Below, in pieces: positions 26,643 through 37,228 of a DNA stretch of 64,000 bases. Below the pieces are notes generated by a model. It searched no databases, had not been told where the DNA came from, and saw only the letters and a list, made by a program, of their open reading frames with translations. Numbering within the stretch: position 1 is the first letter of the stretch; each line of letters starts with the position of its first letter. This stretch comes from Granulicatella adiacens ATCC 49175 (GTDB lineage Bacteria > Bacillota > Bacilli > Lactobacillales > Aerococcaceae): contig NZ_CP102283.1 in the NCBI RefSeq assembly GCF_025150565.1, positions 1,054,001 through 1,118,000 of the forward strand, written 5' to 3'. A program made the position numbers and the translations under genes.

Positions 26643-27386
26643 TTACTTCACTTCCCATTCAAGAGATAAGTGGCAACATTTTTGATCATCGGATTCCAAT
26701 TGGTGCAATGTTTGAACCCCATTTCCAGTTTCACGAATTTCATAAAAACTCTTAACTGTAGCTTCAGGTAAAATTTCCTTATCATATTTTACTAGAACTG
26801 ATTTTAAAGAATGAGTCTTAATAAAGTCCATGCCAAGGCTATCCATCACCCAATCGAAATACTTTGCATTATTCACATGGTGATTATAATCAATATCATT
26901 CAAGCGAACGCGATACGTTTGGACACTTGCATTATCCAAGTCGATTTTAGGAACTCTTGGATTACGACGATTATCTTTTTTATTCTCGATTGGATATTCG
27001 CTAAGTACTTCTTCATCGAGTGAGATAAGTTTTCTCTCTTTGATATTAATCATCGAAAATGTTGTTAATGCATCGACTAAAACTTCTTCCTCTTGAGATA
27101 AGATGGTATAACGACGGAACGTAAAGAACTTGTTATATCCAATAGGCTCCGTTTCGACAATAATTTCTTCTTCTAATTTCGGAAGACGATTAACCGTTAA
27201 TTGGTTTTGAATCACAATCCATGAAAGACCTTTTTGATAAATCAAGTCAGGATGCGCAAGACCTCGTTCTTGTTTACGCGAAGCTAGCATCATAATCCCG
27301 ACAACATGGCTAAGAGATAACTCTCCTTTCCAATTACATTCATACGCCTTCACAACATGATTCATGCGACAAATTGATTCTACCAT
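26643..27386 (-). CDS. Acyl-ACP thioesterase
   Basis: 247 residues with tandem hotdog domains. It hydrolyses acyl-ACP to free fatty acid. The N-terminal hotdog includes LSLSHVVGIMMLASRKQERG and LSWIVIQNQLTVNRLPKLEE. The C-terminal one carries NDIDYNHHVNNAKYFDW, where the Asn and His match catalytic residues of FatA/FatB-type enzymes. The start follows GAAAGGATGTACT. It is followed closely by the rpsD promoter, so the gene ends with no visible terminator. The chain-length preference is unknown. Confidence 0.88.
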   Translation of the reverse strand: MVESICRMNHVVKAYECNWKGELSLSHVVGIMMLASRKQERGLAHPDLIYQKGLSWIVIQNQLTVNRLPKLEEEIIVETEPIGYNKFFTFRRYTILSQEEEVLVDALTTFSMINIKERKLISLDEEVLSEYPIENKKDNRRNPRVPKIDLDNASVQTYRVRLNDIDYNHHVNNAKYFDWVMDSLGMDFIKTHSLKSVLVKYDKEILPEATVKSFYEIRETGNGVQTLHQLESDDQKCCHLSLEWEVK

Positions 27387-27407
27387 AGTACATCCTTTCG
27401 TATTTGA

Positions 27408-27998
27408 CTAGTTCCACACATCTACACTATCTGTATTCAATACTGACACAATTTCATGCCCTTTAAACAAGATAATATAATCTGTTGGTAAATGCATCAC
27501 TTCATATAATTCTGGGTAATCTGGAAAGATTTCATACGCTTGATTTCCTTCTAGCGGTTGCGGATCCATCGTTTGGTCGATTGGAGCAATATACCAAGTT
27601 TCATCATCAAAACGGTGTGCATACCACTCATCCACTTCAAAAGTATGGTTAGCAATCACTAATGGTCCATCGAAACGAAATGGAATCAGACGGCCTAAAG
27701 TTTTCGTACGTTTTCCTGTTTGAATCGTTTTTCGAATAATGTCTAGGAAATAAGAGAAATCTTCCACCCATTCATCTAATAGTTTATGTTCGTAATTTTG
27801 AACGACCACTTGGAAATCTTCCCCTTTTGGAATCACTTTCACTTGCCCATAATGAATTGGAATTAAAGTGTCGACCTCGTCCCAATTCTCCTCAAAATAT
27901 TCTTCTACGAAAGTAAGCATATCTTCTGCTTCCTTTTGATAGTCTTCATCCGCCACTAAAGTCAGACGTCGACCATTCACTTCACGAATAAATTCCAT
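27408..27998 (-). CDS. Conserved-looking hypothetical protein
   Basis: 196 residues from the ATG at 27996-27998, preceded by GGAAGGAGAGATTTT. It is acidic and aromatic-rich (EYFEENWDEVDTLIPIHYG, DEWYAHRFDDETWYIAPI, DYIILFKGHEIVSVLNTDS), with no signal peptide or membrane segment, so it is probably cytoplasmic. I do not recognise the family. It ends 21 bases before the thioesterase gene and is likely co-transcribed with it. It is divergent from mvaA. Confidence 0.75.
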   Translation of the reverse strand: MEFIREVNGRRLTLVADEDYQKEAEDMLTFVEEYFEENWDEVDTLIPIHYGQVKVIPKGEDFQVVVQNYEHKLLDEWVEDFSYFLDIIRKTIQTGKRTKTLGRLIPFRFDGPLVIANHTFEVDEWYAHRFDDETWYIAPIDQTMDPQPLEGNQAYEIFPDYPELYEVMHLPTDYIILFKGHEIVSVLNTDSVDVWN

Positions 27999-28114
27999 AA
28001 AATCTCTCCTTCCACGTTTACTAGTGTACCTCATTTTTAAAAATTTTACCTGTATCATACCCGCAAACTCTAAAAATTTGTTATACTGAATGAAAGCATG
28101 AAAGGAGCACATCA

Positions 28115-29395
28115 ATGCAAAATAACCCTTTTTACAAGTTTTATCAAAAATCTCTTGACGAAAGAAAAGAAATATTATTCAATCATCCTACTTTGACTAG
28201 TAAAGCTAAAAAGCAACTAAACAAAGGTCTAGCGCTACCTGAATCCATCGCAAACCAAATGGTCGAAAACCAAATTGAAATATACGGCCTACCCTATGGA
28301 ATTGTTCCTGAATTAATCGTAAACGGAAAAAGTTATATCGTTCCAATGGTAACGGAAGAGCCTTCTGTTATTGCTGCAGCGAGCTATGCTTCAAAACTAC
28401 TTAATTTAGCTGGCGGGACAACGACTATTCAAGAAAAACGTGAAATGATTGGAGAAATTGCCATTGTAAACTCTCCTCTTACACTAGAAGAAGTAAAAGC
28501 CAAACTTGAGGAGCAAAAAGAATCATTATTTACAATTGCTAATAACGCGCACCCTTCCATTGTAAAGCGTGGCGGTGGAATTCGAGAAATATGGGTCGAA
28601 GAAAAATCTACTGAGAAAGAACAATTCTACATTTTCTACATTTCTTTGGATACAAAGGAAGCGATGGGAGCAAATATGCTAAATACCATCCTAGAAGCGC
28701 TCGTATCACCAATTGAAGCCTTGACTGAGGGCGAAAGCATTATGGCCATTCTATCAAACCTTGCAACAAACTCCGTTGTCACTGCTAAATGCGTGATCTC
28801 TCCAAGAATCTTGGATACGAGAACTACTAAAGGTGAAGATGTGATAGATCGAATCGTTTTAGCAAGTGAATTTTCTAAAGCGGACCCTTACCGTGCAACT
28901 ACTCATAACAAAGGAATTATGAACGGTATTGACTCTGTTGTCATCGCTACTGGAAATGACTGGCGAGCAATCGAAGCTGGTGCTCACGCTTATGCAAGTT
29001 TAAGTGGACAATATCAACCACTGACAAATTGGACAAAAGATGAGGTAGGGAACTTAGTGGGGACTATCACTCTTCCTCTTCCTGTTGGAACGGTCGGAGG
29101 TTCAATTGCAATTCATCCAGGTGCACAATTTGCACACGAGTTACTCGGTCATCCAAGTGCTGTTGAACTAGCGGAAATCATCGCATCGATTGGTTTAGCG
29201 CAAAACCTTGCTGCTGTAAGAGCTCTTGTAACAGATGGCATTCAAAAAGGACATATGAGACTACAAGCGAAATCCTTAGGACTAGCAGTTGGAGCAACAG
29301 AAGATGAACTTCCGCTTCTTATGAATTTACTCGCTAAAGCACCTCACTTAAATCAAGAAACTGCAAAAGCTCTATTAGAAGAATTGAGAGAATAA
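28115..29395 (+). CDS. mvaA: Class II hydroxymethylglutaryl-CoA reductase
   Basis: 426 residues. It interconverts HMG-CoA and mevalonate for isoprenoid synthesis in the mevalonate pathway of lactic acid bacteria and staphylococci. Visible blocks are ANQMVENQIEIYGLPYG (catalytic Glu), EAMGANMLNT, YRATTHNKGIMNGIDSVV, LPLPVGTVGG and KGHMRLQAKSL (near the catalytic His). The class I membrane domain is absent. The start follows AAAGGAGCACATCA, and a TATACT minus-10-like box is at 28082-28087. It stands alone; mvaS is not adjacent. Confidence 0.95.
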   Translation: MQNNPFYKFYQKSLDERKEILFNHPTLTSKAKKQLNKGLALPESIANQMVENQIEIYGLPYGIVPELIVNGKSYIVPMVTEEPSVIAAASYASKLLNLAGGTTTIQEKREMIGEIAIVNSPLTLEEVKAKLEEQKESLFTIANNAHPSIVKRGGGIREIWVEEKSTEKEQFYIFYISLDTKEAMGANMLNTILEALVSPIEALTEGESIMAILSNLATNSVVTAKCVISPRILDTRTTKGEDVIDRIVLASEFSKADPYRATTHNKGIMNGIDSVVIATGNDWRAIEAGAHAYASLSGQYQPLTNWTKDEVGNLVGTITLPLPVGTVGGSIAIHPGAQFAHELLGHPSAVELAEIIASIGLAQNLAAVRALVTDGIQKGHMRLQAKSLGLAVGATEDELPLLMNLLAKAPHLNQETAKALLEELRE

Positions 29396-29441
29396 AAAAT
29401 AGACTTCCCTAGCTTAATGCTAAGGAAGTCTTCTTTATTTT
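29394..29441. terminator. Bidirectional terminator between mvaA and apt
   Basis: 13-base arms with one mismatch (29401-29413 and 29419-29431; AGACTTCC/GGAAGTCT and TAGC/GCTA), with an A run before and T-rich tail after. It can serve mvaA (plus) and the glyQ-to-apt operon (minus). Confidence 0.9.
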
Positions 29442-29443
29442 CA

Positions 29444-29971
29444 TTATCTTTCGTCTTCAGTATATTCCATTAACGTGAAGATGTCATAATCGCTAATTTT
29501 TTCGCGACCTTTTAAGTCTGTTAACTCTACTAAGAAAGCTAAACCAACTACTTCACCGCCAAGTTTTTCAACTAATTTTGCTGCGGCAGCCATTGTTCCA
29601 CCTGTTGCTAATAAGTCATCACAGATAAGAACTTTTTGACCAGGTTTTACAGCATCTTTGTGTAAGTGTAATTCTGCTGATCCGTATTCTAAATCATATT
29701 CAACAGCTACTGTTTCACGAGGTAATTTTCCTTTTTTACGCGCTGGTGCAAATCCGATTCCTAATTCATACGCTACAGGACATCCAACGATAAATCCACG
29801 CGCTTCAGGACCAACAATCATATCAGCACCAATTTTACGTGCATAGTCAACAATTTGTTGAGTTGCGTATTGGTAAGCTTTTCCGTTTGCCATTAATGGA
29901 GAAATATCACGAAAAATAATACCCTCTTTAGGATAATTTGGAACGCTAGCAATATATTCTTTCAAGTTCAT
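29444..29971 (-). CDS. apt: Adenine phosphoribosyltransferase
   Basis: 175 residues from the ATG at 29969-29971, preceded by AAAGGAGGAGTTCTTG. It converts adenine and PRPP to AMP in purine salvage. It shows [11 protein letters not shown] near the N-terminus, [10 protein letters not shown] and the PRPP-binding motif [13 protein letters not shown]. It follows recJ as in many Firmicutes and is the last gene of the long glyQ-to-apt run. Confidence 0.97.
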   Translation of the reverse strand: MNLKEYIASVPNYPKEGIIFRDISPLMANGKAYQYATQQIVDYARKIGADMIVGPEARGFIVGCPVAYELGIGFAPARKKGKLPRETVAVEYDLEYGSAELHLHKDAVKPGQKVLICDDLLATGGTMAAAAKLVEKLGGEVVGLAFLVELTDLKGREKISDYDIFTLMEYTEDER

Positions 29972-29995
29972 CAAGAACTCCTCCTTTTATTTATC

Positions 29996-32311
29996 CTATT
30001 GCGATTCAATCCAATTTTTCAATTCTTGAAACTGACTATAATTGAATTTTTTTTCAAGCAATAATTGTTCTTTTAACTTCTTTAATAAAACTGACTCTTC
30101 CAAGTCATTCGTTTTAGGATTTGTATGAATAAACAAATATCCGTTTTCTATTTTAACAAATTCTAACTCAAAAAACACTTTTAATATCACTCGGAATTGT
30201 TCAACGGGAATTTTCAGAAAATTTGCGACTGAAACTAACTTTTCATTGTAAGGAAGTTGTCCATGGGATTGGATATATTTATACACACTACCAAACTTGG
30301 ACTTATCTGGAATTCCTGTGGTCACAACTGAGTTCTTCGTATACGCGATGATATATAGCTTTTGAGGAAATTCCATTTTAAAGAAAGTTTCCACTTCCTC
30401 CACTTTTTCAGGCAAATCAAATAACACGATCGCATTTGCGGTTGGAATCTCATTTGATGAAACAAAAGATGAAAAATCCATCACGCTTGAATTACTTGGA
30501 ATTCTTGTTTGTAGTTCTTTTAAATACACTTCGTTTGAAGCTAAATAAAGGGCATTTTCAACATCAAGATGATCTTTAGTAATCTTCGAAGTCCGCCAGT
30601 CAATAACGATTCTACCTTTCACAGCGATATCTTTCACCATTAATTGAGGAAGACGATTATTTTGCCATTCATTTATCTCTAAAGTACCAGCAATGCTAAT
30701 CTTGGTATCTGGTTGAAGAGAAGCTGCCCATTCCCCTTTACTAAAGGCCATTGCTTGTAGCGTATATGTAGAATTATCTTCTTTCAAATGAAGCTTCAAA
30801 TGTTTTTTATCCGCTCCTAGCAATTGAGTAGACGCCACTTGGATTCCTTCTAATGAAACAATAGGCTCTGGATTATCCGTTCCAAATGGTTTTAAGCTGG
30901 CTAATGATTCAATCCATTCAACCGTAATATCTTTTAATGGAAGAACTTCATCAATCGTTAACGTAGCCTTCGCATCTAATAAGTCTTGATGGTCTTTAGC
31001 ATATTGTTCTAGCCCATCAATAATCGTTGGAAGCATAATTGTTTCAACTGTCAAACCAGCAGCCATATGATGTCCACCGAATTTTAAAAGATGATCTTTT
31101 ACACTGGTTAACGCATCATAGAGATTGAACTCTCCAAATGAACGTCCACTACCTTTAGCAGTTAATCCGTCATCACTAATGCCTAACACAAGAGTCGGTT
31201 TACCAGTCTGTTCAACGATTCGACTCGCTACAATTCCAAGAACACCTTCATGCCAACCTGGTTGCGCTAACACAAGGATTGGTTGATTCATCTGTTCTTG
31301 AATGATCGGAGTGGCTTCTTCGACGATTTGATTTACGATAGCTTGACGTCTTTCGTTTTCTGATTGCATGAAATCAACAATACTCTGTGCTTCTTCATCG
31401 TCAAACGTTGTCAACAACTGAACACCTGGAGTAGCATCTCCAAGGCGACCTAGCGCATTTAAGCGCGGTCCAATTTGGAAACCAATCGTCTTTTCATCTA
31501 ATTTATCCATTTTAACTGATAGTTTTTCTAATAATGAAACAAGTCCAATTCGTTGCGTTTGTTTCATTTGAGCGATTCCTAGTTTAGCAATCGTTCTATT
31601 TTCATCTGTAAGACTGACTAAGTCCGCAATTGTTCCAATCGCTGCTAATTCTACCATTTCTTCTGGAAACTCTCCTAGAAGCGCGTGAGCAAGCTTAAAT
31701 GCTACTCCAGCACCAGATAAGTCTCCACATGGGTAGTTTGCCTCTGGATGACGTGGATGGACAACTGCATAAGCTTCTGGAATTTCACTTGGAATTTCAT
31801 GGTGGTCCGTTAAGATGACATCACAGCCATTCTCCATCGCATAGCGAATTGGTTCATGCGCTGCAATCCCACAGTCTACCGTAATAATAAGCGTATGCCC
31901 TTCTTCTATCACACGTTGGAATGCCGGAGTATTAGGACCATAGCCATCAGTAAAGCGATTCGGTAAATAGTACGATACTTGAGCTCCTAGCATTTCAAGC
32001 GTTTCGTAGAGAATCGTTGTACTCGTAATCCCGTCTGCATCGTAGTCACCATAAATATGAATCAATTCTCCATTTTCAATGGCTTCTTGAATACGCCCTA
32101 CCGCTTTATCCATATCGTGTAAAAGGAATGGATCGTGGATTAGATGTGGTGTTGGCGAAAGAAATTCTTGCAACTCTTCTGCTGTTTGAATTCCACGTTC
32201 CACACATAAGCGGACGAGATTTCTGGATACACCACTTTCACTCGAAAGAGATGTTACGAGTTCTTCATCCACATTCTCTTTTAACTTCCATGCATAATTT
32301 GCAAAACTCAT
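29996..32311 (-). CDS. recJ: Single-stranded-DNA-specific exonuclease RecJ
   Basis: 771 residues, the long form of the family. The DHH core has IYGDYDADGITST, TVDCGIAAHEP, LTDHHEIP and the downstream GPRLNALGRLGDA. The DHHA1 part has FGGHHMAAG, then an OB-fold-like region and a C-terminal extension (about 570-771) typical of Firmicutes RecJ. It degrades 5' single-stranded DNA in repair and recombination. The start follows GGAGGTGTACG. Confidence 0.96.
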   Translation of the reverse strand: MSFANYAWKLKENVDEELVTSLSSESGVSRNLVRLCVERGIQTAEELQEFLSPTPHLIHDPFLLHDMDKAVGRIQEAIENGELIHIYGDYDADGITSTTILYETLEMLGAQVSYYLPNRFTDGYGPNTPAFQRVIEEGHTLIITVDCGIAAHEPIRYAMENGCDVILTDHHEIPSEIPEAYAVVHPRHPEANYPCGDLSGAGVAFKLAHALLGEFPEEMVELAAIGTIADLVSLTDENRTIAKLGIAQMKQTQRIGLVSLLEKLSVKMDKLDEKTIGFQIGPRLNALGRLGDATPGVQLLTTFDDEEAQSIVDFMQSENERRQAIVNQIVEEATPIIQEQMNQPILVLAQPGWHEGVLGIVASRIVEQTGKPTLVLGISDDGLTAKGSGRSFGEFNLYDALTSVKDHLLKFGGHHMAAGLTVETIMLPTIIDGLEQYAKDHQDLLDAKATLTIDEVLPLKDITVEWIESLASLKPFGTDNPEPIVSLEGIQVASTQLLGADKKHLKLHLKEDNSTYTLQAMAFSKGEWAASLQPDTKISIAGTLEINEWQNNRLPQLMVKDIAVKGRIVIDWRTSKITKDHLDVENALYLASNEVYLKELQTRIPSNSSVMDFSSFVSSNEIPTANAIVLFDLPEKVEEVETFFKMEFPQKLYIIAYTKNSVVTTGIPDKSKFGSVYKYIQSHGQLPYNEKLVSVANFLKIPVEQFRVILKVFFELEFVKIENGYLFIHTNPKTNDLEESVLLKKLKEQLLLEKKFNYSQFQELKNWIESQ

Positions 32312-32323
32312 CGTACACCTCCT

Positions 32324-33121
32324 CTACTTTTTATTGAAAATACTCCCTAATAGTTTGTCTCCTATTTTCGGGAATAACACATTTAATTTACTCGCAAAGT
32401 TCATTGTTTTTGGCAAATTCACTTCACGTTTTTCTTTCTCAATTCCTTTAACAACTTCTCCTGCAACCTTCACTGGATCTAATACTACAGCGCCTAATTG
32501 CTCTAAGTATTTTCCAGTTGGCTCGGCTTTATCAAAGAAGTCTGTCGCAATCGGACCAGGATTCACAGTCATCACATGGACGCCATAAGGTTTTAATTCC
32601 AAACGAAGTGCATTTGAATACCCTAAGACTCCAAATTTAGTCGCTGAATACACGGATGATTTTACTGTTGCCGATTTTCCAGCTTGAGAAGCGATATTCA
32701 CAATTACTCCGCTCTTATCTTCAATAAACCTAGGTACAAAATGCTGAGTGATTTTAATTAATGTATTCAAGTTTAACTGAAGCATTTGATTAATCTCAGA
32801 TTCACTTAAGTCTTTAGCATATTTAAGGTAGCCAAGGCCAGCATTGTTGATGACCATCGTAATTTTGTATTTTTCATCAAGAGTTGATAATAAGTCTTGA
32901 ACAGACGCATCATCGGTTAAATCACACGAATAAATATCGACAGGTTTAGACGTGTTCAATCTGCATTCCGAGGCTACTTGCTCTAGTTTAGCAGTGTTTC
33001 GAGCCACCAGTATGAGTTGTACATTTCTTTTAGCTAATTCCAGTGCGATTTGTGCGCCGAGCCCACCGCTTGCTCCAGTGACAAGAGCCACTTGATTTGT
33101 AAACCATTTAGCGTCCTTCAT
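32324..33121 (-). CDS. Short-chain dehydrogenase/reductase
   Basis: 265 residues. The Rossmann NAD(P) motif is [11 protein letters not shown] near residue 15. NNAGLGY and the catalytic YSATK (YxxxK), with Ser in [10 protein letters not shown], complete the classical SDR site. The start ATG at 33119-33121 overlaps the 3' end of rnz by 14 bases. The rnz-SDR-recJ order recurs in lactic acid bacteria, but the substrate is not known. Confidence 0.88.
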   Translation of the reverse strand: MKDAKWFTNQVALVTGASGGLGAQIALELAKRNVQLILVARNTAKLEQVASECRLNTSKPVDIYSCDLTDDASVQDLLSTLDEKYKITMVINNAGLGYLKYAKDLSESEINQMLQLNLNTLIKITQHFVPRFIEDKSGVIVNIASQAGKSATVKSSVYSATKFGVLGYSNALRLELKPYGVHVMTVNPGPIATDFFDKAEPTGKYLEQLGAVVLDPVKVAGEVVKGIEKEKREVNLPKTMNFASKLNVLFPKIGDKLLGSIFNKK

Positions 33122-34052
33122 GATGTTTAATCCTTTCAACAGTCACAATGTCGAAGTCTTTGACAACTTGAACATTTTCAAAAATCTTTTTAGCCTCGTC
33201 TTCTAACTCTTGGGATTGTTTCCCAAGATAGCGAGCACTGATATGCGTTAACAATAGTCGTTTAACCTCAGCGTTTTTAGCCACTTCAGCTGCTTGAAGA
33301 CTTGTTGAATGGAAATGACGATAAGCTTGTTGGCCTTTATCGCCTTCGTATGTCGCCTCGTGGACGAGAACATCCGAACGATAGGCCAAGATTTCACTAG
33401 CTTCACATTTACGGGTATCTCCGCATATGGTCACAACGCGTCCTTTAATATCCGGAGAAATATAATCTTGTCCATTCACGATTGTTCCGTCTTCTAGAGT
33501 AATGGTTTCGCCTTTTTTCAACTTACCGTAAAGCGGACCAAAGGGAATTCCTAACTCTTTTAAACGGTCTGCTTGCAGTTCGCCTGGTTGATCTTTTTCA
33601 GTGACACGAAATCCATAAGATGGAATCCCATGTTCGAGTCGCTTCATTTCTACTTTAAAGTGTTTATCTTCGAAAAGAAGACCTTCTTTTTCAAATTCAA
33701 CAACTCTTAAAGGATATCCTAATTTTGAACAAGAAGCCTGAATCGTTGTATCGATAAAGTTTTTAATCCCTTTAGGACCATAGAGGGTTAAATCATCTTC
33801 TCCGCCTTGGAAAGAACGACTAGTCAGTAGTCCTGGTAAACCAAAGATATGATCCCCATGCATATGTGTGATGAAAATCTTCTTGATTTTTCCTGGACGA
33901 ATATTTGTATTTAAAATCTGTTGCTGTGTAGCTTCTCCGCAATCGAATAACCACACTTCATTAATCTCATCGAGAAGCTTTAATGCAATTGAAGTGACGT
34001 TTCTCATTTTAGAAGGTACGCCAGCACCTGTTCCTAGAAATTGCAATTCCAT
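33108..34052 (-). CDS. rnz: Ribonuclease Z (tRNA 3' processing)
   Basis: A 314-residue metallo-beta-lactamase-fold endonuclease that removes 3' trailers from tRNA precursors. The metal motif [13 protein letters not shown] (HxHxDH) and later GDTRKCEAS and LTHISARY supply the remaining ligands. The start ATG is two bases after the oatA-like stop, with AGAGGAAATT inside the preceding gene end, so translation is probably coupled. Confidence 0.95.
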   Translation of the reverse strand: MELQFLGTGAGVPSKMRNVTSIALKLLDEINEVWLFDCGEATQQQILNTNIRPGKIKKIFITHMHGDHIFGLPGLLTSRSFQGGEDDLTLYGPKGIKNFIDTTIQASCSKLGYPLRVVEFEKEGLLFEDKHFKVEMKRLEHGIPSYGFRVTEKDQPGELQADRLKELGIPFGPLYGKLKKGETITLEDGTIVNGQDYISPDIKGRVVTICGDTRKCEASEILAYRSDVLVHEATYEGDKGQQAYRHFHSTSLQAAEVAKNAEVKRLLLTHISARYLGKQSQELEDEAKKIFENVQVVKDFDIVTVERIKHHEGR

Positions 34053-34053
34053 T

Positions 34054-35877
34054 TTAATTTCCTCTCAATGTTTCATATATTTTTTTCGCAAAGAATAGCG
34101 CTTCTTCATGAGCACCAACTTCCGTTACATACGATTTATGTGAATAGAACCAATCTTGGTCTTTGGAATACTCATTCCAGTCAAGAACATGGACATTCGA
34201 ATACTTCTCACTTACAGAAGCGTACACGTTATTGACATCCTCTCTCCATGTTTTAGACGTTGTTGTCGTAACAAGGAAGATTTGTTTTTCCATACCAATT
34301 CGTTTTAATTCACGTTCCAATTGTCCTTTTGTAAAAGCACTATTAGCACCAAACATTAATACAACGATGTCATTTAATTGATTCTTCGATTTTAATTCGT
34401 TAATCGTTGAAGATAAGTCTGTTACTTGTGCAATCGTTGTTGCATGCATCACGGCATTAGGGTAAATGGTCGTGAGTTCATTGGCAATTGCAAGAAGGGA
34501 TTGGTCTCCGATAAAGGTAATTGAACTATTACTACTAAAGACGGTTTCTTCACGAGTTAAACCAACTACGTTATTAATGGTTTTCAGTAATTTTTTATCC
34601 GTTTGTTGTGTATTATCCACAATTGTTTGGTTTGTATGGATTAATTCTGTAAGAGTGGCCTCTTGTTCAGACAGTTTACTTGTAGACTGTACTAAACCAA
34701 CTGCTAAAATGATGAGTGGCACCGCACAGATTCCAAAGAAAATTTGTTTTCCAAAAGCTGTTTTTTCATTCAACAGCCCCATTATTTTACGGGCCATTTG
34801 AAGATAACGTCTTTTCTCAAACACTTGATACCAAACTTCTCCAAAGAAGAGAATCAGTACTAATTGGATGATGCCGTGAATTAAACTACTTGAACCAATA
34901 ATGCCCATTTTTGCTTGGTATAAGACAATAATCGGTAAGAACCATAAATAATACGATAAACTCCTACGACCAATCACTGTTAATGGTTTGAAACGGAATA
35001 AAATTCCAGTTCCTACTTTTGGATGTAGGCTCATCAAAATAACAGCTGCAACTGTTAAATCAAAAAGCAACATTCCACCACGATAAGTAATATCTTCATT
35101 TCGTCCGAGTGTAAATAATAAAATGAACATTAACACAATTGGGATTAAGCGTAAATATTGCTCATACGGCAACCTAGATTTATGTTCCTTTTGGAAACGA
35201 TCTAAAGGATATAACAATGCCGTACATGAACCAATAAGCATTGAAAACAATCGGGTCCAAGTGCTCATCGTGACATACGTTAATGAGTCTGCTCCTTTAT
35301 AACTAAAGAGCATTAATCCAAATGAAGCTGTAGCTAACACAACGATAGCCACAAACAATGTATTATGCTTCTTAACGAATAAACTTAAGACTGCAAACAC
35401 AATCGGCCACAATAAGTAAAATTGAAAGGCCAATGAGATATACCATAAGTGTTCAAATGGATTTTCCGTTAATAAGTTTGGAATAAACGTTTGAGCCCTA
35501 AGAATCTGCCACCAGTTATTTAAAAACACTAAACTGGAAGTAAATGAACCTCTTAAGTTCACCAACATCTCATTTTGAAACAACGTAATATAAATGAACA
35601 CTAAAACGAGCATTGCGATTAAAGGCAGTGCAATACGCGCTAATCGTTTTAGTAAAAACTGCTTCAAAGGAATCTTTCCATCGTTCATCAAACTTGTCAT
35701 TAAGCGGTTTGTCATAAAGTATCCCGCTAAAATGAGGAAGATGTCCAATCCAAGAAATCCACCCGGTAAGCGATAAGAATACAAGTGATAAATAATAATA
35801 CTAAGAATTCCTATCGCTCTTAGGCCGTCAAAGGAAGATACGTAAAAACGTTTTTCCATCTCACTTCTATCAATCAT
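34054..35877 (-). CDS. OatA-like acyltransferase 3 with C-terminal SGNH-like domain (degenerate)
   Basis: 607 residues from the ATG at 35875-35877. The N-terminal acyltransferase-3 domain has [33 protein letters not shown] and about ten or eleven membrane helices to residue 400. The extracytoplasmic C-terminal domain (about 445-607) resembles the SGNH esterase half of peptidoglycan O-acetyltransferases. Block I reads FIGDQSLL rather than GDS, and the last block reads SHKSY instead of DxxH, so the usual catalytic Ser, Asp and His are not where expected. The GxN of block III (FGANS) is kept. The role is probably wall polymer acylation; activity of the SGNH half is doubtful. Confidence 0.85.
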   Translation of the reverse strand: MIDRSEMEKRFYVSSFDGLRAIGILSIIIYHLYSYRLPGGFLGLDIFLILAGYFMTNRLMTSLMNDGKIPLKQFLLKRLARIALPLIAMLVLVFIYITLFQNEMLVNLRGSFTSSLVFLNNWWQILRAQTFIPNLLTENPFEHLWYISLAFQFYLLWPIVFAVLSLFVKKHNTLFVAIVVLATASFGLMLFSYKGADSLTYVTMSTWTRLFSMLIGSCTALLYPLDRFQKEHKSRLPYEQYLRLIPIVLMFILLFTLGRNEDITYRGGMLLFDLTVAAVILMSLHPKVGTGILFRFKPLTVIGRRSLSYYLWFLPIIVLYQAKMGIIGSSSLIHGIIQLVLILFFGEVWYQVFEKRRYLQMARKIMGLLNEKTAFGKQIFFGICAVPLIILAVGLVQSTSKLSEQEATLTELIHTNQTIVDNTQQTDKKLLKTINNVVGLTREETVFSSNSSITFIGDQSLLAIANELTTIYPNAVMHATTIAQVTDLSSTINELKSKNQLNDIVVLMFGANSAFTKGQLERELKRIGMEKQIFLVTTTTSKTWREDVNNVYASVSEKYSNVHVLDWNEYSKDQDWFYSHKSYVTEVGAHEEALFFAKKIYETLRGN

Positions 35878-35889
35878 ATTCAAAACTCC

Positions 35890-37197
35890 TTAATCTACGA
35901 ACTCGAATGAGAAGTTTAGAATGCGTACTAAATCGCCATTTTCAGCGCCTTTTTCACGTAAAGTGCTATCTACACCCATTCCACGTAATTGACGTGAGAA
36001 TCGCATAACAGACTCATCATGTTCCATATTAGTCATCTTGAATAGTTTTTCAATCTTGTCACCATAGAGTACCCAAGTTCCATCTGGATCTCTTGTCACT
36101 TTGAATGGTGCTTCCTCTTCTTCTAATCCATAAACGATATGTGTTTCCACTACTTCTTCGTTTAATGGGAAGAATTCTGTTTCTTCTAACACTTCAGCAG
36201 TTCTAGCAAGCAATGCTTGAAGGCCTTCACGACGATATGCAGAAATTGGGAAAATTTCTGGCATTTCTTCACCTTCAGCCAAGCTATCCGCTAAATCTTT
36301 CTTGAACTTCTCTAAGTTTTCTTCCGCTTGTGGTTGGTCCATTTTGTTAGCTACGATTAGCATTGGACGTTCCAATAAGCGTAGGTGATAACTTCCTAAT
36401 TCCTCTTGAATAATCTTGTAATCTTCAAAAGGATCACGGCCTTCCATTGCGGCCATATCAATCACATGAAGTAATACTTTTGTACGTTCGATATGTTTTA
36501 AGAAATGAATACCAAGCCCCACACCTGTGTGAGCTCCTTCAATTAAACCTGGTAAATCTGCAACAACGAATTGTTCGCCATTTGGAGACTGCGCCATACC
36601 TAATTGAGGATTCAATGTTGTAAAGTGATAGTCTGCAATTTTTGGTTTTGCGCTTGAAATCACGGATAGTAAAGTGGACTTCCCTACAGATGGGAATCCA
36701 ACTAACCCAACATCTGCTAAAACTTTTAATTCTAAATCGAGTTCAAACTCTTCCCCAGGTTCACCATTCTCCGCAATATCTGGAGCAGGGTTTTTATGCG
36801 TTGCAAAACGGATATTTCCTCGACCACCACGGCCTCCTTTTGCAACCACTACTTCTTGCCCATCTTCTACTAAGTCAGCAATCAACGCTTTTGTTTCAGC
36901 ATTTCTAACGATTGTTCCTGGTGGAACTTTAACGATTAAGTCTTCTGCTCCACGGCCATACATACTCTTACTCATGCCGTTTTCACCAGGTTTTGCTTTG
37001 AAATGACGTTTGTGACGGAAATCTAATAAGGTTCTAAGTCCTGAATCGACTTTAAAAATGACACTTCCGCCTTTACCGCCGTCTCCACCAGCTGGGCCTC
37101 CGTCTGGTACGTATTTTTCACGACGAAACGCAACCATTCCGTCTCCACCTTTTCCGGCTTTGACTTGAATCGTGGCACGATCATAAAATACTGCCAT
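35890..37197 (-). CDS. obgE: Obg-family GTPase ObgE/CgtA
   Basis: 435 residues from the ATG at 37195-37197 ([20 protein letters not shown]), after AAGGAG. The glycine-rich Obg fold ([12 protein letters not shown]) is followed by the G domain with [26 protein letters not shown] and NKMDQP, and a C-terminal OCT domain (about 345-425). It binds the large ribosomal subunit and ppGpp. It lies between glyS and the OatA-like gene. Confidence 0.97.
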   Translation of the reverse strand: MAVFYDRATIQVKAGKGGDGMVAFRREKYVPDGGPAGGDGGKGGSVIFKVDSGLRTLLDFRHKRHFKAKPGENGMSKSMYGRGAEDLIVKVPPGTIVRNAETKALIADLVEDGQEVVVAKGGRGGRGNIRFATHKNPAPDIAENGEPGEEFELDLELKVLADVGLVGFPSVGKSTLLSVISSAKPKIADYHFTTLNPQLGMAQSPNGEQFVVADLPGLIEGAHTGVGLGIHFLKHIERTKVLLHVIDMAAMEGRDPFEDYKIIQEELGSYHLRLLERPMLIVANKMDQPQAEENLEKFKKDLADSLAEGEEMPEIFPISAYRREGLQALLARTAEVLEETEFFPLNEEVVETHIVYGLEEEEAPFKVTRDPDGTWVLYGDKIEKLFKMTNMEHDESVMRFSRQLRGMGVDSTLREKGAENGDLVRILNFSFEFVD

Positions 37198-37228
37198 TTC
37201 ATTCACTCTCCTTTCTGTATGAGGGGTC

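Noticed and set aside
36674-37006. 110-codon plus-strand frame opposite obgE
   Set aside because: A shadow of the Gly-rich obgE coding sequence; composition is that of the reversed gene.
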